62,196 nucleotides of DNA from Candidatus Colivivens caballi (GCA_018065565.1 JAGHSZ010000079.1:1-62196); one strand, 5' to 3'; positions 46,736 to 57,733 are shown, counted from the stretch's first letter. Notes: generated by a model not told the origin, from the letters alone. A program made the numbers and translations.

Positions 46736-48529
46736 TTATTCTTCTAAGATGCTGGCTGCGACAGTGCTGATGTCCATAACATTGATGATTCCGTCGAGAT
46801 TTGAATCTGCTGCTGTCTTGGTCAGTCCGTCAATTGTGCCATCAAGTATGTAAGCAGCAATCATGGCAATGTCGGTCACATCAACATCTCCGTCATTGTT
46901 TGCATCGCCCAGAGTATAGATGCGTGGGTACTTCTTTAACTTTTTCTCGACCATGTCCCACTGGCGAGCGTACCAATTGACCATCTGGTCAATCTCAGCA
47001 TCAAGATCGGGTGCTGCCGATTCGCCCCACTTTGCCTGTTCGCGTGCAAATGCGCCCGACTTTGTGAGGAGTTTGGCATAGGTGCGCAGTGTTTTTTCAA
47101 CATTGCTGACAGACAGTTGGTTGTTCTTGACGGATTCCCATCGGTCGTGCAGAATGCTTTTGAAATGGAATGTGTTGTCTTCCATCAGTCGGTTGGTCAG
47201 TCCTATGCGTTTTTTCAGAGTCTCATCAAATGCATAGCGTGTGCTGTCGTCAAAGAACGGAGTGCTGTCACCCTTTCGACCGAATGAGGCATCCATATCC
47301 CAGAGAGTGAACAATGCTCGGTGCTGCTTCTTTATATTTACAAAAGAAAGAAAATAGTTCTTCATTGTGTTCTCTTTCAGATAGAAAGCATTGACAAAGA
47401 GGAAATAGTCGGCAAGGTTCTCGGGATAGAGCCATTCCATATATTCCTCCGACAGTTGGTGATAGACTTTTGAATCGTCGCTGACGACATCGATAAAGTC
47501 CTTCAATGGTTGCCATGTGGCCACAGCATTGTTGTCGTCAGGGTACTCTTGCAGCCAGTCGCACCATCTGAGTGTGTCCTCACTGGCATTTTCATCATAC
47601 GACCGCAGCACCGTTGCTTCATTGTACTTACGCCCACGGTAAAGCAGTCCACGAGGTATGATGGTGTCATCGTCACCGGCTTGCGATTTCTTTAAGTTGA
47701 GTTTCTTACGGTCTATCTTATCTGTAAAGCAATAGAGTCCGTAGTATTTGTTCTTGACGAACACCTCAACAAAAAGTCCGCTCGACCCATTGGCCTGATA
47801 TTCGTTGTCTTTTTCGTATGGTAGGTCGGAAACAGAGTTCCACAAGTCGGTCATTGTACGGTTGCGCATTCTTGCTGGGTCAACCCACATTGCATCGAGC
47901 ACCCAGTCGTCGTCGTTGCGAAGTCCAAACATATGTTCATCTACTGTTTCTTCCGCAGAATCGCGCAGTTCGATGCCAAATGGCTTTTTCTTGAACTCGG
48001 AAGAATGCTGTCCACGGATACGGGTGGCAATGTGGTGACGATAATCAGTTGTTCCTGCTGTTCGTGCAAGTGGGTCGATGACACGGAGCTCGGCAGGAAT
48101 TTTCATGCTTGCATCTTCATCGTGTGCATTGCGGAGTGCAGTCATGCTGACATCAATGTTAACAAATGGAAGTGTGGAGAACACAAGTGTGTAAACAGTC
48201 TCTTTTTTCCCCGACTTTATTCGCATTGTATAATTACCATCCTGCCAGTTCTCTATGTTAAACTTGTGTGGTGCATTGTGCCAGTTGCCATTGTCGAGTG
48301 CAAACTGCATTGTAAGCGAGTCCTTTGTTGTGACGATGGCCTTGAAAGACTTTTCTGTGTCAGGAAGCAACGACACATAGAGTATGTTGTTCTCGGCATC
48401 TACAAGTACCGGCACATCGTTTATCATAAATTCTGGTGCTTGCGCATTTGCGATAACGGTCTGTTGTAAAAACAAAATAATCAGCAGCACCATCACTGCC
48501 TTCAATCTCTTACCCACAATACTTATCAT
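46736..48529 (-). CDS. CotH kinase family protein with C-terminal dockerin (1)
   Basis: CotH proteins are atypical secreted kinases. This 597-residue protein has a signal peptide (MISIVGKRLKAVMVLLIILF, ending IANAQ) and a CotH domain at about 150-470: ATRIRGQHSSEFKKKPFGIE, VDPARMRNRTMTDLWN, KYYGLYCFTDKIDRKKLNLK and the DxD-type motif LWDMDASFGRKGD. The C-terminus is a type I dockerin with two calcium loops (GDANNDGDVDVTDIAMIAAY and DSNLDGIINVMDISTVAAS). The frame opens at 48619; the ATG at 48529 gives the signal peptide. A -7 box (48695-48702) lies upstream. No cohesin partner is visible in the window. Confidence 0.88.
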   Translation of the reverse strand: MISIVGKRLKAVMVLLIILFLQQTVIANAQAPEFMINDVPVLVDAENNILYVSLLPDTEKSFKAIVTTKDSLTMQFALDNGNWHNAPHKFNIENWQDGNYTMRIKSGKKETVYTLVFSTLPFVNIDVSMTALRNAHDEDASMKIPAELRVIDPLARTAGTTDYRHHIATRIRGQHSSEFKKKPFGIELRDSAEETVDEHMFGLRNDDDWVLDAMWVDPARMRNRTMTDLWNSVSDLPYEKDNEYQANGSSGLFVEVFVKNKYYGLYCFTDKIDRKKLNLKKSQAGDDDTIIPRGLLYRGRKYNEATVLRSYDENASEDTLRWCDWLQEYPDDNNAVATWQPLKDFIDVVSDDSKVYHQLSEEYMEWLYPENLADYFLFVNAFYLKENTMKNYFLSFVNIKKQHRALFTLWDMDASFGRKGDSTPFFDDSTRYAFDETLKKRIGLTNRLMEDNTFHFKSILHDRWESVKNNQLSVSNVEKTLRTYAKLLTKSGAFAREQAKWGESAAPDLDAEIDQMVNWYARQWDMVEKKLKKYPRIYTLGDANNDGDVDVTDIAMIAAYILDGTIDGLTKTAADSNLDGIINVMDISTVAASILEE

Positions 48530-48694
48530 TTTAAAAACATCTGTGTTATTTTCGTTGTGTATTATCATATTCTCTTCCGAAACAGGAATCTTTGCCGGAG
48601 TCGGAATCTCCTCTTCCACAATTAAGTTCTCTCCCCAATGTGGAAATACCCCCGATACAGATCACACATGGGTTTGTGTGCATCGGCATGGGGG

Positions 48695-48702
48695 CAAAGT
48701 TA
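48695..48702 (-). promoter_or_regulatory. -7 box TAACTTTG for the first CotH gene
   Basis: The minus strand reads TAACTTTG, ending 166 nt before the preferred ATG at 48529 and only 3 nt past the stop codon of the upstream CotH gene. The two CotH genes thus appear to have separate promoters. Confidence 0.55.
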
Positions 48703-48704
48703 TA

Positions 48705-51053
48705 TTAGAAGCCGTACAGAATTTTGTTGGCTATCAATGATATGTCGCTCACATTGATTTCCTGGTCGTGGTTATAGTCGGCACCCGAGAACTCAAACTC
48801 AGCAGGATTGTCACCAAGGATGTAGCTTGCGATGCAGGAGAGGTCAACAATGTCAACCACACCATCGTCGTTTGCATCACCGAGTTCTGGCTTCAAGTCA
48901 TCAATATAGGCGTCTATATAGCTCTCAATATAGTCGTTGAGTGTAGGTATGCGCTGGTTTCGGTACCATGAGATGATTTGTTCCACTTCATTTTTCACAT
49001 CTGGCACCAGCTGATTGTCGTACCAGCGGTCGCTGTTCCATTTCTTGTACTCGCGTTCCCATGCTCCCGATTCAGTGAAAAGTTCAGCATACTTGCGCAT
49101 CTTTGAGGCAACAGCCATAGGCGAAAGCACATTATCGCGCACGCGTGCCCACCTTGAAGCAAGCATCATTCGATAGTCTTCGCTGTTTTCCCATAATGCC
49201 TTGAAAGGATTTCCCTCTTTGCTGATTTTCATGTTCTGGATGACAGGGTTCTCGTATTCTCCATTGTAGAATGAACCATCGTAGTTGCCACCAAGCGAGG
49301 CATCCATGTCCCAAGGTGAAATGACGAACTTCGACTTGTCGCCTTCCTTGGTCATGTTCTGAACACTGTAAAACAGGTTCTTGTTTCCATTGTCGCCCAA
49401 AGCCATAGCAAGGATGAACAGATGAATGTCGGCAACATTCTGCAAGAAGAACTTGTTGTTCATCTTTTCATAGAATTCAGGAGTAGCAAGGTTGCCTTCA
49501 AAGTCGGTGTAGAGGTTATAGAGTGGCAACCATGCACTGTCGCATGGATAGTCTTCTGGTTCTGAGAGTTCCCACTCGCAGAAGTTCACAGTGTTGCGGG
49601 TGTCTCCGAATTTTTCAAGGTAATCGTCGAGTGATGATTTGCGGAATGAGGTATATCCCCATTTGTTACCCTTATAGAGCACACCTTTGACAGTTACCGA
49701 ACCTGTCTCATAATCGACAGCAGGCTTTTTCAAGTCAAGGAGTTTACGGTTTATGCGGTCGGTGAGGCAGTAGATGCCATTGTACTTTCCTTTTATCCAC
49801 ACCTCGACAAATCTGCCTTTCGTACCGTTGCGTCCGTCGAAATCAGTTTCATATGGCAATTTAGAGAAGTCGTTCCACAGGTCAAAGCAAACACGGTTGC
49901 GCATATCTACACGGTCGGCTGCCATTGCATCGAGTATCCAGCTGCTTCCGCTGCGGATGCCGAGCAGATTGGCATCGGTCTCAATTTCCTCTTCGCCCTC
50001 GACAGCAGGACGCTCACGCAGTTTCATGTTGAGCGACTTTTTCTTGTACTGCATTGCAGATGCGCCTCTTGTCTTGAACTTTGCAGACATTGCCACGGTT
50101 CCAGGTTCGTCAGGGCTGGTCAGTGCCATGTCTCCCCACACATAGTCCATATAGGCTTCAATCTTTCCTTCATGGTTGATGTTGAGTATAGGAAGCGATG
50201 TGAAGATGACAGGTGTCGATGCTATAACGATGTTTCCACGGCGTACTTCGATATTGTACGACTTGCGCATCTCGATGTCTGCAATCTTGGAAATGGCCAC
50301 CGGACCATCATAGACTTGCACTGTTACGCCATCGGCAGCATTGAAAGTGAAGTTGAGGTCAGTCTCGCTGCTTGCAGGCAGAACTGAAAAGAATGTCTGC
50401 TTCTCAACATCATATATCATCTGACGGCCATTGAGCATCAAGCTGTCCACACATGCTGCGACATCGGTCGAAGGCTGTATGTGTCCGCCCTCTGGAGCAC
50501 CTGGAGCAAGTACTTCATATCCGTATTCATCAACGATGGCAAATCGTGAATACATGTCTTCATACTTGTCAGCAACAACCATGCTGCCGTCGCTGCTTTT
50601 GCGAAGATAGTACTTTTCATCGCCCATATAGTAGAAATTAAAGTATCCATCAGTCGTACCCTTTGTCCACACTTGCTTTTCATTCTTGTCATCGACTGAA
50701 CTGAGTTTGAGCCGGACATATGTGTCATAGTCTTTGCCCGATGTAAAGGTCAGAGCCTGATTGGTCTTTGCATTTCTGAAACGCCACTTAGCCTCGCCCA
50801 TGTGGTCTATGTACCAATAGCAGTCCTCAGTGAGATCGGCGTCGTTCTTCACATAGCAGACGATGTAGTCTTTACCATGTTCTGCACCAATACCAATACT
50901 GCCAGTGTTGTATTTTCCGCATACGATACGATACTTAACACCCTCCTGAAAGGTCTGAGCGTTCAGAGATGTACATATTCCACCTAAGAGGAAGATGAAA
51001 ATGACAGACAAAAATAACGAAAGATGCTTTTTACCCTTAACTAAACTGTTCAT
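48705..51053 (-). CDS. CotH kinase family protein with beta-trefoil-like and dockerin domains (2)
   Basis: The 782-residue secreted protein begins with a signal peptide ending SLNAQ. Residues 35-180 look like a ricin-type beta-trefoil (YWYIDHMGEAKWRFRNAKTN, KYYLRKSSDGSMVVADKYED). The CotH domain follows at about 300-600: KFKTRGASAMQYKKKSLNMK, ADRVDMRNRVCFDLWNDFSK, KYNGIYCLTDRINRKLLDLK and the catalytic SPWDMDASLGGNYDG. The end is a dockerin pair (GDANDDGVVDIVDLSCIASY, DYNHDQEINVSDISLIANK). It is a divergent paralog of the neighbouring CotH gene with the added N-terminal lectin-like part. The ATG at 51053 is preferred over 51089. Confidence 0.87.
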   Translation of the reverse strand: MNSLVKGKKHLSLFLSVIFIFLLGGICTSLNAQTFQEGVKYRIVCGKYNTGSIGIGAEHGKDYIVCYVKNDADLTEDCYWYIDHMGEAKWRFRNAKTNQALTFTSGKDYDTYVRLKLSSVDDKNEKQVWTKGTTDGYFNFYYMGDEKYYLRKSSDGSMVVADKYEDMYSRFAIVDEYGYEVLAPGAPEGGHIQPSTDVAACVDSLMLNGRQMIYDVEKQTFFSVLPASSETDLNFTFNAADGVTVQVYDGPVAISKIADIEMRKSYNIEVRRGNIVIASTPVIFTSLPILNINHEGKIEAYMDYVWGDMALTSPDEPGTVAMSAKFKTRGASAMQYKKKSLNMKLRERPAVEGEEEIETDANLLGIRSGSSWILDAMAADRVDMRNRVCFDLWNDFSKLPYETDFDGRNGTKGRFVEVWIKGKYNGIYCLTDRINRKLLDLKKPAVDYETGSVTVKGVLYKGNKWGYTSFRKSSLDDYLEKFGDTRNTVNFCEWELSEPEDYPCDSAWLPLYNLYTDFEGNLATPEFYEKMNNKFFLQNVADIHLFILAMALGDNGNKNLFYSVQNMTKEGDKSKFVISPWDMDASLGGNYDGSFYNGEYENPVIQNMKISKEGNPFKALWENSEDYRMMLASRWARVRDNVLSPMAVASKMRKYAELFTESGAWEREYKKWNSDRWYDNQLVPDVKNEVEQIISWYRNQRIPTLNDYIESYIDAYIDDLKPELGDANDDGVVDIVDLSCIASYILGDNPAEFEFSGADYNHDQEINVSDISLIANKILYGF

Positions 51054-51138
51054 TTTACAAATAATACGATTTGAATGTTGACACAACATATCCTAAAATA
51101 TTCTCTTAACTTTTTCCTACATTCATAATGAATGTTTG

Positions 51139-51146
51139 CAAAGATA
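51139..51146 (-). promoter_or_regulatory. -7 box TATCTTTG for the second CotH gene
   Basis: The minus strand reads TATCTTTG 85 nt before the ATG at 51053. In the gap 51054-51475 I otherwise see only the leuD terminator; the stretch 51150-51385 holds nothing I can support. Confidence 0.6.
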
Positions 51147-51384
51147 CATATAATTAATGGGAACAACTTCTGACATGATGAAAAAAACATTAAAAACACT
51201 GCCATTCCTAATTCCCCACCCTGCCGATATAGCCATATTGACGAGTGTAGTTTGCAACTACTTGATGAAATTCATTGATATAGACAGTTGTGCAGAAACC
51301 GACAACTATCATCATCAGCAATGTTTTGTTTTGTCATTTATGAGGGTTTGAAAGGCAAGAAAAATGTTTGTACAGACAAGAAAA

Positions 51385-51420
51385 AGAACGGCGACAGCCA
51401 GTCGATGTGGTTGTCGCCAT
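51385..51420 (-). terminator. Terminator of the leuCD operon
   Basis: GGCGACAGCCA at 51390-51400 pairs with TGGTTGTCGCC at 51408-51418, an 11-bp stem with one wobble and a 7-nt loop. On the minus strand the stem is followed by TTCTTTTTC. It lies 58 nt past the leuD stop. Confidence 0.8.
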
Positions 51421-51475
51421 TTGGTTCTTATCAGTTGTGCCAAAGTGTGCAAACTGTGCTCAATCGGGCAATGTG

Positions 51476-52093
51476 TCAACACTTGTTTGTCTCGAATGCC
51501 TCAATCTTATCCTTGTTTTCAAGGAGATAATCAATGTCATCGAGGGCATTCATCAGGCAGTACTTCTTGTACGAATTTATTTCAAAATGCTCACTGTTGC
51601 CCGTGGCAAGGTTTGTGACTGTCTGGTTTGGCACATCAACCTTCACTTGTGTCTGTGCGTCAGCAGCAATCGACTGGAACAGTTCCTGCTGGAATGCCTC
51701 GCTCACGATGACAGGAAGCACAAAGCAGTTGAGCAGATTGTTGCGGTGGATGTCAGCGAATGACGAAGAGATGACAACACGCACGCCATAGCCAGCGATA
51801 GCCCATGCCGCATGTTCACGACTGGAACCCGAGCCCCAGTTCTGACCGCCAACTATAATCTCGTGTACACCCTCACGCGGTGCTTCGCTGAATGCAGGCT
51901 GGTTGAGTACGAAGTCGTTGACAGGCTTGCCCTCGGCATCATAACGTAGGTCGTGCATGAAGGCATCACCGAAGAACTTTGGGTCACGCGTTGTCGATGC
52001 AAGGTAACGAGCAGGTATTATCAGGTCCGTGTTGCAGTTGTCGATAGCAACAGGAATACATGTTGACTGTATGATTGAAAACTTTGCTTTCAT
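51476..52093 (-). CDS. leuD: 3-isopropylmalate dehydratase small subunit
   Basis: LeuD is the small swivel subunit of isopropylmalate isomerase in leucine synthesis. The 205-residue protein begins MKAKFSIIQSTCIPVAIDNC and has NTDLIIPARYLAST, the family motif VGGQNWGSGSSREHAAWA, and FADIHRNNLLNCFVLPV. The frame opens at 52147, but the ATG at 52093 is family-like. A CCCAAACAA leader motif precedes the start by 1 nt. It is cotranscribed with leuC after a 105-nt gap; no leuB is in the window. Confidence 0.95.
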   Translation of the reverse strand: MKAKFSIIQSTCIPVAIDNCNTDLIIPARYLASTTRDPKFFGDAFMHDLRYDAEGKPVNDFVLNQPAFSEAPREGVHEIIVGGQNWGSGSSREHAAWAIAGYGVRVVISSSFADIHRNNLLNCFVLPVIVSEAFQQELFQSIAADAQTQVKVDVPNQTVTNLATGNSEHFEINSYKKYCLMNALDDIDYLLENKDKIEAFETNKC

Positions 52094-52094
52094 A

Positions 52095-52108
52095 TTGTTT
52101 GGGAGATT
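52095..52108 (-). promoter_or_regulatory. Shared leader motif AATCTCCCAAACAA
   Basis: The minus strand reads AATCTCCCAAACAA and ends one nucleotide before the leuD ATG. It matches the motifs at 43169-43182 and 62049-62062. Confidence 0.45.
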
Positions 52109-52110
52109 TG

Positions 52111-52193
52111 AAGCCCCTTCTATGTCTCGCTCCACGGTGGGAGGCATTGCCCAACCTGACGGTATCCTGCGCCTCGGAGCATCGGTGGGGCTT
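52111..52193 (-). other. leuC-leuD intercistronic region with AAGCCCC inverted ends
   Basis: AAGCCCC at 52111-52117 and GGGGCTT at 52187-52193 are 7-bp inverted repeats that could close the 105-nt gap into one structure just before the leuD start. This is unusual for adjacent dehydratase subunit genes, which often nearly touch. No termination signal is apparent. Confidence 0.35.
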
Positions 52194-52198
52194 ATGTG

Positions 52199-53593
52199 TT
52201 ACTTATTCAATTTTCTTGCGTCTGTTATCACGCCTGTGATGGCACTTGCGGCTACGGTGAGCGGACTGGCAAGTACGGTGCGGGCACCTGGTCCCTGGCG
52301 GCCAACGAAGTTGCGGTTAGAAGTTGAGATGGCGAGTTTGCCTGCTGGAACCTTGTCGGGATTCATGGCAAGGCATGATGAGCATGAAGGCAGACGGAGT
52401 TGGAAGCCTGCTTCTTCAAGTATTTTGTCAATGCCCTCGTCGATGATTTGCTGACGGACGAGCCATGAACCTGGTACGAGCCAAGCCACCACGCTGTCGG
52501 CTTTCTTCTTGCCCTTAACCACAGAAGCGAAGGCACGGAAGTCTTCGATACGGCCGTTTGTACATGCACCGAGGAAGACATAGTCAACAGGATAGCCTTC
52601 TAACTTCTCGCCAGGAGTGAACTGCATGTAGTCGAGTTGTGACAGGAAGCCAGCACGCTCTGCCTCTGGCACTTGGTCAAGTGTAGGAATGTTGCCGTCG
52701 ATGGCGATGCCTGCACCTGGGTTTGTGCCGTATGTGATGCGCGGAGTGATGTCCTCGGCATGGTAAGTAACCTCCATGTCGAACACGGCATCGTCATCGC
52801 TTTTCAGCGTTTTCCAGTATTCCACAGCCTTGTCCCATTCCTCGCCCTTAGGCGCATATTCACGACCTTTGAGATAGGCGAATGTGGTTTCGTCAGGTGC
52901 GATGATGCCTGCTCGTGAACCCATCTCGATGGAGAGGTTTGACAGTGTCAGACGACCTTCCATTGACATGTTGCGAACGACCGAACCAGCATATTCAACA
53001 GCATAGCCGGTAGCTCCCGAAGTGGTCATCTGTGCCATGATATAGAGTGCAACATCCTTTGCAGTCACCCCGTGTTGGAGTGTGCCTTCGATGTTGATGC
53101 GCATTGACTTTGGTTTCTGTTGCAGGATGCACTGTGAAGCCAGCACCTCGGCAACTTCACTTGTACCGATACCCATGGCGAGTGCACCGAGAGCACCGTG
53201 AGTGCTGGTGTGTGAGTCTCCGCACACGATGGTCATGCCAGGCAGCGACAGTCCCTTTTCAGGACCTACAACATGGATGATGCCATTGTCCTTGGTACCC
53301 ATTGCGAAGTGTGTGATGCCAAACTCCTTGCAGTTGGCAGCGAGAGTCTCCACCTGCTTGCGCCCAACTGGATCGTTGATGACCTCCTGCTGGTCGCTTG
53401 GTGTGTTGTGGTCTGGCATAGCATAAATTTTCTCAGGACGGAAGGCTTTGAGACCTTTGTCGCGGAGAGTGTCGAAAGCCTGAGGTGTGGTCACCTCATG
53501 GCAGTAAAGGCGGTCGATGTAAAGTTGTGTAGGTCCGTCTTCTACATTCTGCACTACATGTGCATCCCAGATTTTGTCAAATAGAGTATTCAT
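52199..53593 (-). CDS. leuC: 3-isopropylmalate dehydratase large subunit
   Basis: LeuC carries the 4Fe-4S cluster of isopropylmalate isomerase. The 464-residue protein starts [20 protein letters not shown] and has [33 protein letters not shown] and [20 protein letters not shown], with the three cluster cysteines, then [20 protein letters not shown]. Length is standard. The upstream leader contains a -7 box and an intrinsic terminator before the ATG, suggesting attenuation. Confidence 0.96.
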   Translation of the reverse strand: MNTLFDKIWDAHVVQNVEDGPTQLYIDRLYCHEVTTPQAFDTLRDKGLKAFRPEKIYAMPDHNTPSDQQEVINDPVGRKQVETLAANCKEFGITHFAMGTKDNGIIHVVGPEKGLSLPGMTIVCGDSHTSTHGALGALAMGIGTSEVAEVLASQCILQQKPKSMRINIEGTLQHGVTAKDVALYIMAQMTTSGATGYAVEYAGSVVRNMSMEGRLTLSNLSIEMGSRAGIIAPDETTFAYLKGREYAPKGEEWDKAVEYWKTLKSDDDAVFDMEVTYHAEDITPRITYGTNPGAGIAIDGNIPTLDQVPEAERAGFLSQLDYMQFTPGEKLEGYPVDYVFLGACTNGRIEDFRAFASVVKGKKKADSVVAWLVPGSWLVRQQIIDEGIDKILEEAGFQLRLPSCSSCLAMNPDKVPAGKLAISTSNRNFVGRQGPGARTVLASPLTVAASAITGVITDARKLNK

Positions 53594-53659
53594 TATGAAT
53601 CTATGATGTATTTATGTTAAATTCGTCAGATGCGTGTCTGCATAAGCACCTCTTTACAC

Positions 53660-53694
53660 AAAAAGCCTCCCACGCACGAAGCGGGAAAGGCTTA
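53660..53694 (-). promoter_or_regulatory. Possible attenuator: terminator hairpin in the leuC leader
   Basis: On the minus strand AAGCCTTTCCCGC, a short loop (TTCGT), and GCGTGGGAGGCTT form a stem followed by TTTTTG, a typical intrinsic terminator. It is located after the -7 box (53733-53740) and 66 nt before the leuC start, so it must be bypassed for expression. The frame M-K-S-T-D-Q-I-R-stop (53692-53718) ends at the stem base. It has one Ile codon but no Leu codon. Confidence 0.6.
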
Positions 53695-53718
53695 TCGTAT
53701 TTGGTCAGTACTCTTCAT
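53692..53718 (-). CDS. Possible 8-residue leader peptide of leuCD
   Basis: The minus strand has ATG-AAG-AGT-ACT-GAC-CAA-ATA-CGA-TAA starting about 15 nt from the -7 box and ending at the hairpin base. Its location fits a leader peptide, but such short frames arise by chance and the sequence has no leucine codon. Treat as tentative. Confidence 0.25.
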   Translation of the reverse strand: MKSTDQIR

Positions 53719-53732
53719 TTGTAATTTTGTTG

Positions 53733-53740
53733 CAAAAGTA
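53733..53740 (-). promoter_or_regulatory. -7 box TACTTTTG of the leuCD operon
   Basis: The minus strand reads TACTTTTG, which fits TAnnTTTG, 139 nt before the leuC ATG. Confidence 0.55.
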
Positions 53741-53792
53741 CTGCTTTTTATTCATACAGCAAAATAAAATGACAGAAAATTGCCCGTATTGC

Positions 53793-56080
<2,288 letters not shown>

Positions 56081-56139
56081 TTATTTATAAGTTTGTTACT
56101 GGTTTTGCTGACATTTCTGCCGTGTATTCTTTGTCGCTA

Positions 56140-56147
56140 CAAAGTTA
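56140..56147 (-). promoter_or_regulatory. -7 box TAACTTTG of the esterase operon
   Basis: The minus strand reads TAACTTTG, 68 nt before the ATG at 56071. Confidence 0.65.
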
Positions 56148-56252
56148 AGCATTATTTGTTACTTGGCAATGTTTTGCTTTCTTCTTTTTTGTGATTATCT
56201 ATGTGAATTATTGTTTTTTTCGGTCTCGTATGTAAAAAATGTTTGATTTCCA

Positions 56253-56283
56253 ATTGTGCTTATATAAAATTTTCTTACCTTTG
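56253..56283 (+). promoter_or_regulatory. Promoter ATTG-N19-TACCTTTG upstream of tRNA-Leu
   Basis: ATTG at 56253-56256 and TACCTTTG at 56276-56283 are spaced 19 nt. This promoter directs transcription through a 115-nt structured leader into tRNA-Leu. Confidence 0.65.
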
Positions 56284-56398
56284 CACCGCGTTAAGTGAAC
56301 AGGGCTCGCCTGATGCCCCAGCCAATAGATAGTTTTCTATGGTTGGCAAGCACCAAAGTGAGTTGTAAATTACTCCACTTAGTGCACAAACCAAGGCT
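56284..56398 (+). ncRNA. Structured leader / possible small RNA before tRNA-Leu
   Basis: No gene is open here, but three helices are visible by eye: an outer TTAAGTG...CACTTAG pairing, GGGC...GCCC near 56302-56318, and GCCAA...TTGGC with ATAG/CTAT inside. The stretch lies between a consensus promoter and a tRNA. It could be a tRNA precursor leader or a stable small RNA. I do not match it to a known RNA family. Confidence 0.4.
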
Positions 56399-56485
56399 GC
56401 CGAAATGGTGGAATGGTAGACACGAGGGACTTAAAATCCCTTGGGCATAACGCCTGTGTGGGTTCGAGTCCCACTTTCGGTACCA
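56399..56485 (+). tRNA. tRNA-Leu (anticodon TAA)
   Basis: The 87-nt sequence has the acceptor stem GCCGAAA/TTTCGGT (first pair a G-T wobble), D-arm GGTGGAATGGTAGACAC, anticodon stem AGGGA-CTTAAAA-TCCCT with TAA at the anticodon position, a long variable arm typical of tRNA-Leu (TTGGGCATAACGCCTGTG region), a T-arm GTGGG-TTCGAGT-CCCAC, discriminator A and an encoded CCA. It reads UUA. Confidence 0.97.
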
Positions 56486-56493
56486 TAATAACG

Positions 56494-56537
56494 AAGTCCG
56501 TAGTTAGTCAAAGGAAACGACTGATTACGGACTTTTT
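56494..56537 (+). terminator. Terminator after tRNA-Leu
   Basis: AAGTCCGTAGTTAGTC pairs with GACTGATTACGGACTT over a 9-nt loop, followed by TTTC. The stem begins 9 nt after the tRNA CCA end. Confidence 0.85.
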
Positions 56538-56618
56538 CGTTGTCACACAATGACCGCCACGGCAATGTCCTGGGCATAACGCATCAATAATCATGGTCAT
56601 GGTAGTAACATTTCCCAG

Positions 56619-56651
56619 CAACTTGAATCAACTCATTAATCAAGTTGTTTT
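56619..56651. repeat. CAACTTGA/TCAAGTTG palindrome next to the RAYT gene
   Basis: CAACTTGA (56619-56626) and TCAAGTTG (56640-56647) form an 8-bp perfect stem followed by TTTT, 21 nt past the RAYT-like stop codon. GCAACTTGAATCAA here matches GCAACTTGAAACAA at 58566-58579 in the other flank. It may be a weak plus-strand terminator or a REP-like hairpin. Confidence 0.45.
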
Positions 56652-56671
56652 GTCACTTGCCATTACAGTTA

Positions 56672-57733
56672 TTATTCATTGCCCGCAATCCTTTCTGCCA
56701 TTGCATTCAGATGAAGGCATTGTGTCCTCGTTATCACTTTCTTCTCCATGTGAAACTCCCAAGGACTTATCTGCAACAACATACCTGCTGCACATGCGTC
56801 AAAGGCTTCACCAGCAGGTTTGTAAAGTTTTGGGAAACCGTTCTCACGAAGCAGGATGATGTTATAGCCACGATCCATGGCTTCACGCAGGACTTCCTTC
56901 TCCTTTGGCGAAATAGCAGCACTTACGAGCACACCTCCTCGCCCACCACACGCCAGCCATTCTTCACGAAGACGGGCGTAATCCTCGTCAGTATATCGAC
57001 GATGAACGATAACAGCCATCTTGTCGGGAATATCCAATAGGAACCTGTTACCTACAACCTGACATTGCTCACCTGCTACCTCCATACCCGTCAGCACAGT
57101 AAAAAGTTCTGGATTCTGGCGTTTCATCATCAGCCGGCGTGGATTGTCATCAAGATAGTGTTTCCAGTTATCAAGCTGACCTTCATGCATGAGTATCTTG
57201 TCGCAATAGCCTTCCTCAAAGAGCACCGGACGCAAACCTTCGGGAGAGACCGAAGAAACAGTAGTTGCTTCCTTCCTCCGTTCTTGTTCCTTTTCTCCTT
57301 GCCACCGTATCTGGGGCATCTCCCCTATATCCTGCAATCTCCACCACGCCCTGGAGCAGCCAGTCTTGAAACCTCTCACCACTTTGCCAATATGCATTCC
57401 TTCTCCCATGTCCTCATTCACCCTCACTATCATGTGCAGATGGTCAGGCATGATGCAAAGCTTCCATACTTCCACCTGAGGATAGTAGTGATGAATCTTC
57501 CGAATCTCCTCTTGCTCAATAGCAGTACCGAGGGTGGAGTATTCAACATATGGAGCAACCTCACCCTTCAAATCCCCTTTCAACTGACCCAGCAAAGCCA
57601 TCCGTTCCCTTACCACAAGGGTCAGCATATATGTCCCCTTGCGACTATAGTCATGCCATGGAGTACGCCTCTTCATTGAGTGCTTTGTCTCATGCATCTC
57701 CCTACCTGCTGCTATGGCTTCTTCGCGTGTCAT
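56672..57733 (-). CDS. RAYT/IS200-type transposase domain fused to a DprA/LOG-like domain
   Basis: The 353-residue protein has an N-terminal Y1/IS200-type HUH domain: MPDHLHMIVRV with His98 and His100, and WKHYLDDNPRR, where Tyr193 is the likely nucleophile. Such single-copy proteins without insertion-sequence ends are called RAYTs and act on short palindromic repeats. The C-terminal 150 residues (DIPDKMAVIVHRRY, CGGRGGVLVSAAISPKEKEV, GYNIILLRENGFPKLYKP, ACAAGMLLQISPW) look like a DprA/LOG-type Rossmann fold. No IS200 ends are visible. It follows the HU-HIG gene by 56 nt and probably shares its transcript. Confidence 0.75.
   Translation of the reverse strand: MTREEAIAAGREMHETKHSMKRRTPWHDYSRKGTYMLTLVVRERMALLGQLKGDLKGEVAPYVEYSTLGTAIEQEEIRKIHHYYPQVEVWKLCIMPDHLHMIVRVNEDMGEGMHIGKVVRGFKTGCSRAWWRLQDIGEMPQIRWQGEKEQERRKEATTVSSVSPEGLRPVLFEEGYCDKILMHEGQLDNWKHYLDDNPRRLMMKRQNPELFTVLTGMEVAGEQCQVVGNRFLLDIPDKMAVIVHRRYTDEDYARLREEWLACGGRGGVLVSAAISPKEKEVLREAMDRGYNIILLRENGFPKLYKPAGEAFDACAAGMLLQISPWEFHMEKKVITRTQCLHLNAMAERIAGNE

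Noticed and set aside
51157..51351. 64-residue plus-strand open frame upstream of the leuD terminator
   Set aside because: No promoter, no family features; the region is better read as an intergenic gap.
53692..53718. Classical leucine attenuator peptide
   Set aside because: The frame has no Leu codon, so only the terminator, not the peptide mechanism, is supported.
56672..57733. Complete IS200/IS605 insertion sequence
   Set aside because: No left and right end hairpins or TnpB partner are visible; the gene is co-directional with an HU-HIG gene and looks domesticated.
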